A stretch of 64,000 nucleotides of DNA from contig NZ_LT827010.1 in assembly GCF_900119315.1 (NCBI RefSeq), positions 6,916,494 to 6,980,493 on the forward strand. Reading direction: 5' to 3'. Positions 59,535 to 64,000 of this stretch are shown here, piece by piece. The number at the start of each line of letters is the position of its first letter. Position 1 is the first letter of the stretch. The stretch is from Actinoplanes sp. SE50/110. Its GTDB lineage: Bacteria; Actinomycetota; Actinomycetes; Mycobacteriales; Micromonosporaceae. The notes under the pieces were generated by a model. That model was not told the DNA's origin and made no database searches. It saw only the letters and a list, made by a program, of their open reading frames with translations. A program made the translations under genes and the position numbers.

Positions 59535-61250
59535 CTACCTTCGCCATCGCGGGGACACGGTCCCGGCGAGGGGCCCCAGGTCACGCCGGTCCAGCGCGAA
59601 CGCGACCGCCACGAACACCGCCGCCACCACCGCGCCGCCCGACACCCCCTCCGCCAGGCTGCCGAAAATCCCGGCCGTCGGCCAGAAAGCCGACCGGAGC
59701 CCGGCCACCACACCCCACCCGGCGAGCGCTGCCAGACCGGCCGCGACCACCGCGGCCACGGCGGCCCGGCCCAGCCCGGCGAGCGCCGCCGGCCCGGCAT
59801 GCCGGCGCACCGCCAGTACCAGCAGCACCCCGGTCACGGTCATGCCCAGCGCGTTGGCCAGCCCCAGCCCGGCCAGCTCCGCGCCGCCGGCGAAACCGGC
59901 GGTGGCCACCACGACGGCGACACCGGCGCAGAGCCATCCGATCCCGGCCGCGGTCGCTGCCGCGACCGTCGCGCCCCGGGCGTAGAGCGCACGGGACAGC
60001 AGGGCGAACAGCGCGTAGCCGAACAGCCCGGGCGCGAAGCCGACGATTCCCGGGGCGGCGCCCTCGGCGTTCATCAGGTGCGACGCCGGGACGGCCAGAC
60101 CGGCCAGCGCCGCCGTCCCCAACCCGGCCAGCAGCACCACCGAACGCGCGGTGCCGGCCAGGGAGACCGCGTAGGCGTCCTCGTCGCGCCGCACCACGGC
60201 ATCGGCGAGCCGGGGGTAGACCGCGGTCGCCAGCGGCACGGCGAGCACCGCCCAGGGCAGCAGGAACACCGTCTGGGCGCCGTTGTACCGGGCCAGCTGC
60301 TGCGCCCCCAGCGTGACGATCAACGCGACCACCACCTGCTGCGCGCCGACTGTGACCGCACCGGCCCAGCCGAGCCGCACCGCCTGGCGGCCCTCGCCAC
60401 CCGGGAAGCGGAAGCCCGGCCGGATCGGCAGGCGCAACCTGACCAGCGGGATCAGCAGGCACAGGCTGAGCACCACGACGCCGAGGGTGGTGCCCACCGA
60501 CAGGATGAGCTCGCCCGCGGTGGACAGCCCGTCGACATCGGTCCGGGCGCCGTCGACCCCGGCATACGCCAGATAGGCGGTCAGCACCGTCACGCTGGAC
60601 AGCAGCGGCGCGATCACCGGCCACGCGAACCGATGGTGCGCCTGCAGGACACCGGTCAGCACGATGCCGATGCCGTAGAGCGGCAGCTGCGGCGCGAAGA
60701 TCCGCAACATCCGGGCGGCGATGGCCTGATGCTCCGGCGGCACACCGTGCAGCAGGCCGGCGATCGGGCCGGCCGCCAGCGCCACCCCCAGCGCGAGCGG
60801 CACGGTCAGCGCCACCATCCAGGTGAGCAGCGCCGAGGTGATCCGGCCGACCCGGGCGCGGTCCCCGTCGGCGACCGCCCCGGCCAGCAGCGGAACCACC
60901 AGGCTGGCCAGCGCCCCGCCGGCGACCAGTTCGAAGACGATGTTCGGCACGGTGTTCGCGGCGAAGTAAAGATCCGGCAGGCCACCGTGCCCGCCCTCAC
61001 CGACGGTGTAGTAGAAGACCACGGTCCGGCCGAACCCGACGATCCGCGCCAGGATGGTGAGCAGGGTGATCAGCGCCGCCGCGCCGGCGATCTTCGCCGC
61101 CGTCCCCGTCCCGCTGCCCGCAACGGCACTCGCCGACCCGGCCGGGACCGTGGACGCGCCGGCGGCGGGGACCGGCGGCGCCGGAGCGGCCGGGCTTGCC
61201 GAAGCAGCCGGCGGCGCGGGAGTGGCGTCGGCGTTGTTCGGGGAGGTCAC
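59535..61250 (-). CDS. murJ: MurJ/MviN-family lipid flippase
   Basis: 571 residues, about 14 membrane helices. After a Pro/Ala-rich N-terminus: ITLLTILARIVGFGRTVVFY, DLYFAANTVPNIVFELVAGG, PLYGIGIVLTGVLQAHHRF and VTLGAQQLARYNGAQTVFLL. Family members flip peptidoglycan lipid II or related lipids. GTG start overlaps the upstream gene by four bases. In this locus it may be a second MurJ-like exporter rather than the essential one. Confidence 0.88.
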   Translation of the reverse strand: MTSPNNADATPAPPAASASPAAPAPPVPAAGASTVPAGSASAVAGSGTGTAAKIAGAAALITLLTILARIVGFGRTVVFYYTVGEGGHGGLPDLYFAANTVPNIVFELVAGGALASLVVPLLAGAVADGDRARVGRITSALLTWMVALTVPLALGVALAAGPIAGLLHGVPPEHQAIAARMLRIFAPQLPLYGIGIVLTGVLQAHHRFAWPVIAPLLSSVTVLTAYLAYAGVDGARTDVDGLSTAGELILSVGTTLGVVVLSLCLLIPLVRLRLPIRPGFRFPGGEGRQAVRLGWAGAVTVGAQQVVVALIVTLGAQQLARYNGAQTVFLLPWAVLAVPLATAVYPRLADAVVRRDEDAYAVSLAGTARSVVLLAGLGTAALAGLAVPASHLMNAEGAAPGIVGFAPGLFGYALFALLSRALYARGATVAAATAAGIGWLCAGVAVVVATAGFAGGAELAGLGLANALGMTVTGVLLVLAVRRHAGPAALAGLGRAAVAAVVAAGLAALAGWGVVAGLRSAFWPTAGIFGSLAEGVSGGAVVAAVFVAVAFALDRRDLGPLAGTVSPRWRR

Positions 61251-62074
61251 GCCGGTCGGCGGCCGAGGTCGTCGAGGCTGCGCAGCCACGGCGTGTCCTG
61301 GATGACCTTGGTGAAGCTGACCCTCTCGCTGGCCGCGGTGAGCGAGGCGAGCGCGGCCAGGGCGGCCAGGCGGCCGAAGGTGCCGGTGCGGGCGGTGTAC
61401 GCGACGCCGAGCAGGGCGCCGAGGGCGTTGGCCCCCGAGTCGCCGAGCATGATCTCCTCGTTCAGGTCGGCGGGGAGCAGGGCGGCGCTCGCGCCGAGCG
61501 TGCCGGCGGTGATCGCCGCGTGCCGGCCCACCGCGAGCGGGGCGCCGAGGATCATCCCGGCCTTGATCGCCCGGCCGGGGCGCAGGTCGAGCAGATTCAG
61601 CAGGTTCGCCGTGCCGGCGATCACGCCGGCGCCGAGCAGCACGTCGACGCCGCGGCCGAACGCACCGTCGCGGCGACTGCCGATCAGCGCGGAGGCGACC
61701 AGCCCGGCCGCGCCCACCCCGCCGATCTTGACGAGGCCGCTGGTGACCCGGCCCTCGCGCAGCGCGCCCAGGTGGCCGGCGAAGCCTTTCGCGGTCGTCT
61801 GCTCGGGCCGGTTGCCGACGATGTCGTCATAGAGGCCGACCGCGCCGCTGACCGCGCCCGCGGCGACCACCGCCGCGGTGAGCCGGCCGGTGGCCGCTCC
61901 GCTGGCCGCGCCGATGGTCGCTCCGGCGGCCAGGGCCGGCCCGCCGGCCAGGGTGACCGTGCGCCCGTGGAAGTTGGTCCGGCGCAGGCCGGCCGCCTGC
62001 GGATCGCGGCGCACCCAGCCGAGCACGGCACGCGCCACCGAGGCGCCGGTCCCGAGCGAACGCAGAAAACCCAT
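61247..62074 (-). CDS. MraY/WecA-like glycosyl-1-phosphate transferase family protein
   Basis: 275 residues with several membrane helices. GLYDDIVGNRPEQTTAKGFA resembles the D-D motif of polyprenyl-phosphate sugar-1-phosphate transferases, followed by NLLNLLDLRPGRAIKAGMI and GDSGANALGALLGV (third acidic motif). Shorter than MraY (about 360). Probably links a sugar phosphate to lipid carrier in the same envelope pathway as murJ and the glycosyltransferase. Confidence 0.8.
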   Translation of the reverse strand: MGFLRSLGTGASVARAVLGWVRRDPQAAGLRRTNFHGRTVTLAGGPALAAGATIGAASGAATGRLTAAVVAAGAVSGAVGLYDDIVGNRPEQTTAKGFAGHLGALREGRVTSGLVKIGGVGAAGLVASALIGSRRDGAFGRGVDVLLGAGVIAGTANLLNLLDLRPGRAIKAGMILGAPLAVGRHAAITAGTLGASAALLPADLNEEIMLGDSGANALGALLGVAYTARTGTFGRLAALAALASLTAASERVSFTKVIQDTPWLRSLDDLGRRPA

Positions 62075-62366
62075 GGCGAAAGTCTGCCCTAGCCCGGCAA
62101 CCGAAACCCGACCGGGTCGGTGCCGCAGCCCGCACCACGCGCACCACCGCAGCCCGCAGGCACGCGCACCACCGCAGCCAACACACAGGCGCACCACGCA
62201 GCCCGCGGGCATGCGCACCAGCGCAGCCACACACGCGCACCACCGCGGCCGGGCTGTCCTCGCGCCCCGATCGCCGGGCCGGCGGCCGCGGCGACGGCCG
62301 GATTGCGGCCACGGCCGGATTGCGGCGACGGCCGGATTGCGGCCACGGCCGGATTGCGGCCACGGC
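62075..62366. other. Repeat-rich intergenic region
   Basis: 292 bases between the MraY-like start and the mctB stop. The left half repeats GCGCACCACCGCAGCC-like units four or five times. The right half is a 17-bp tandem repeat (62294-62367). No gene is supported. Confidence 0.7.
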
Positions 62367-62367
62367 C
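62294..62367. repeat. 17-bp tandem repeat, about 4.4 units
   Basis: ACGGCCGGATTGCGGCC at 62294, 62311, 62328 and 62345 plus six bases, with one C/G change. It touches the last codons of mctB. Confidence 0.9.
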
Positions 62368-63293
62368 TACGGCGCGGCGGAGGGGACCAGGGAGGTGGCG
62401 CCGGTGCCCAGGCCGTACTGGCCGACCTTGTTCTGCACCAGCCGCTCGTGGGTGGCCATCGCGGTGGCGACCTGCCCCTGCACGGAGCTCGCGTTGTCCA
62501 CCGTGGAGATCTGCTTGACCAGTGTCGGGTCGCTGCGGATCGCGGACACCAGGTTGTTGTCGCCGGCGCCGTCCCCGGCCACGACCAGCGGACGGTAGCG
62601 GTGGAACTGGTTGGCCACGGTGACCGCGTTGGCGGTCTTCTTTCCGGCGTCCTTGTCGGTGGCCGGGGCACCGGCGACCAGCACGATCCCCTCGGCGCCA
62701 CCGCTCGCCTTCTCGGCCACCGAGATGTAGCCGGGCTTGGCGAGCGCGGTCAGCACCGCGGTGACGTCGTCCGGGTTCACCACGGTGGCGCCCTGGTCCA
62801 GGGTGAGGGCGAGCAGCGCGCTGGCGGTCTCCACCCCGTCGCTGTTGGACGGCAGGCCGGCCGACGGGATGGTCGGCTGCGACGACTGATCGGCCAGGTC
62901 GAGCAGCTGGGTCGCGTACCCCGGGTCGAGGAACTTGTCCTCGACGGTGATCCGCGCGGTGATCGTCGCGCCGGCCGTGGTCAGCATCTTGACGACGCCG
63001 TCGGCCGAGTCCCTGCCGCCGGGCAGCACCACCACGGCCAGTTTGCGCCCGGTCAGCTTCGTGGTGAGCCACGGCGCGACCTGGGCGGCGAAGTCCTGGC
63101 TGCGGTTCAGCTCCTCCTTGTACTGGTTGACCTGGTCCCGCTTGACGTTGTTGTCCTTGTTGAGCGTGGTGAGCTGCTCGCGAAGGTTCTCCGAGACCGG
63201 GCCGTTGAGCGCGGCGGTGCCGACCACCAGGCCGATCGCCAGCGCGAGGAAGACCGCGGTGAGCGACACCACGTGGTACCTGAAGTTGATCAC
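62367..63293 (-). CDS. mctB: Copper transporter MctB-like protein
   Basis: 308 residues. INFRYHVVSLTAVFLALAIG (membrane helix), a coiled segment (LREQLTTLNKDNNVKRDQVN), then LAVVVLPGGRDSADGVVKML and PLVVAGDGAGDNNLVSAIR. Matches the DUF3186/MctB family (Rv1698-like), linked with copper tolerance or envelope integrity. Seven bases from steA, its constant neighbour. Confidence 0.88.
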   Translation of the reverse strand: MINFRYHVVSLTAVFLALAIGLVVGTAALNGPVSENLREQLTTLNKDNNVKRDQVNQYKEELNRSQDFAAQVAPWLTTKLTGRKLAVVVLPGGRDSADGVVKMLTTAGATITARITVEDKFLDPGYATQLLDLADQSSQPTIPSAGLPSNSDGVETASALLALTLDQGATVVNPDDVTAVLTALAKPGYISVAEKASGGAEGIVLVAGAPATDKDAGKKTANAVTVANQFHRYRPLVVAGDGAGDNNLVSAIRSDPTLVKQISTVDNASSVQGQVATAMATHERLVQNKVGQYGLGTGATSLVPSAAP

Positions 63294-63300
63294 GACGCCC

Positions 63301-64000
63301 TCAGAGAAGATTGCCGAGCTGGAAGACGAGATTGTCCCACCACTCGGACACCACGGTCAGATACGCCTTGCCGACCGTGGAGACCGCCACCGCAGCGGCC
63401 ATCGCCGCCAGCGCCGACAGGACCAGCAGCAGCAGCGCCGAGCCGGAGATGTTCTGCCGGTAGAGCCGGCTGACGCCTTTAGCGTCGACCAGCTTGCCGC
63501 CGACCTTGAGCCGGGTGAGGAACGTCGAGGCCATCCCGCCGCGCCCCTTGTCGAGGAACTCGACCAGGTTGGCATGCGTGCCGACGGCCACGATCAGCGA
63601 GGCGCCCTTCTCGTCGGCGAGCAGCATGGCGAGGTCTTCGCTGGTGGCCGCGGCCGGGAAGGTGAGCGCGTCGACGTCGAGGTTGCGGACGCGTTCCAGG
63701 CCGGGGGCGCGCCCGTCCGGGTAGGCGTGCACGACCACCTCGGCGCCGCAGCGCAGCACGTCGTCGGTGACCGAGTCCATGTCCCCGATGATCATGTCGG
63801 GGGTGTAGCCGTTCTCCACCAGGGCGTCGGCACCGCCGTCGACGCCGATCAGGACCGGCTTGTACTCCCGGATGTAGGGGCGGAGGACGTCGAGGTCCTC
63901 CTTGTAGTCGTAACCGCGGACGACGATCAGCACGTGCCGGCCGGCGATCCGGGTCTGCACGTCGGGCACGCCGACGCCGTCGAGCAGCAGGTCACGCTCC
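63301..64000 (-). CDS. steA: SteA-like cytokinetic-ring protein, 5' end beyond window
   Basis: C-terminal 232 residues of SteA: RHVLIVVRGYDYKEDLDVLR, VLIGVDGGADALVENGYTPD, MIIGDMDSVTDDVL (thiamin-pyrophosphokinase-like core) and a C-terminal membrane helix (SALLLLVLSALAAMAAAVAV). Works with SteB at the septum in corynebacteria. The frame continues to the window edge. Confidence 0.9.
   Translation of the reverse strand, partial: ERDLLLDGVGVPDVQTRIAGRHVLIVVRGYDYKEDLDVLRPYIREYKPVLIGVDGGADALVENGYTPDMIIGDMDSVTDDVLRCGAEVVVHAYPDGRAPGLERVRNLDVDALTFPAAATSEDLAMLLADEKGASLIVAVGTHANLVEFLDKGRGGMASTFLTRLKVGGKLVDAKGVSRLYRQNISGSALLLLVLSALAAMAAAVAVSTVGKAYLTVVSEWWDNLVFQLGNLL

Noticed and set aside
62294..62367. 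CRISPR array
   Set aside because: Units are contiguous 17-bp copies without spacers and no cas gene is present, so this is a simple tandem repeat.

Overview
High-GC actinobacterial chromosome, most like Micromonosporaceae (Actinoplanes-like). This is inferred from base composition and from the conserved minus-strand gene order steA - mctB - MraY-like - murJ - glycosyltransferase - membrane phosphodomain protein - pyrG - Nudix - ... - ald - xerD - parA - S2P-like - ... - scpA - scpB - rluB - ... - cmk - der - tRNA-Pro. No 16S gene is present, so the genus is a guess.

Positions 1-5602 are a worn mobile island: an IS30 transposase running off the left edge, an orphan IS3 orfA, a small membrane protein behind a perfect 19-bp Zur/Fur-type palindrome, a frameshifted integrase remnant, an IS110 remnant, a DUF397 gene beside a decayed regulator tail, and an intact tyrosine integrase (Int1). 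A 43-bp copy of the 3' part of tRNA-Pro(GGG) follows Int1 at 5773-5815. Its twin is inside the complete tRNA-Pro at 19417-19490.

Between the two att copies lies an actinomycete integrative and conjugative element (AICE, about 13.6 kb). It carries a HUH-type Rep, Xis and Int2 at the right end. The transfer module includes a conjugative FtsK/TraB translocase split over separate genes, SpdB-like membrane proteins and a run of small Cys-rich proteins. On the left are a divergent regulator with a Pif-like Nudix partner and a cargo zone: a low-GC membrane protein, about 440 bp of dense inverted repeats, and an HD-domain protein. Int1 abutting attL suggests two elements stacked on one tRNA gene.

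From 19.5 kb rightwards the core chromosome is interrupted by accessory blocks. The most notable is a translationally coupled operon rtcB - prfH - SpoT-like HD membrane protein (23741-26587), which joins RNA-ligase and release-factor-H ribosome repair to a putative alarmone hydrolase. Other blocks hold secreted enzymes (lipase, purple-acid-type phosphoesterase, tripeptidyl-aminopeptidase-like hydrolase, and a GH5/CBM2 cellulase behind an exact CebR-type operator), regulators (GlxA-like AraC, MarR, HxlR), a barstar-family protein and a long HEAT-repeat protein. Short tandem repeats recur at gene ends and inside several genes.
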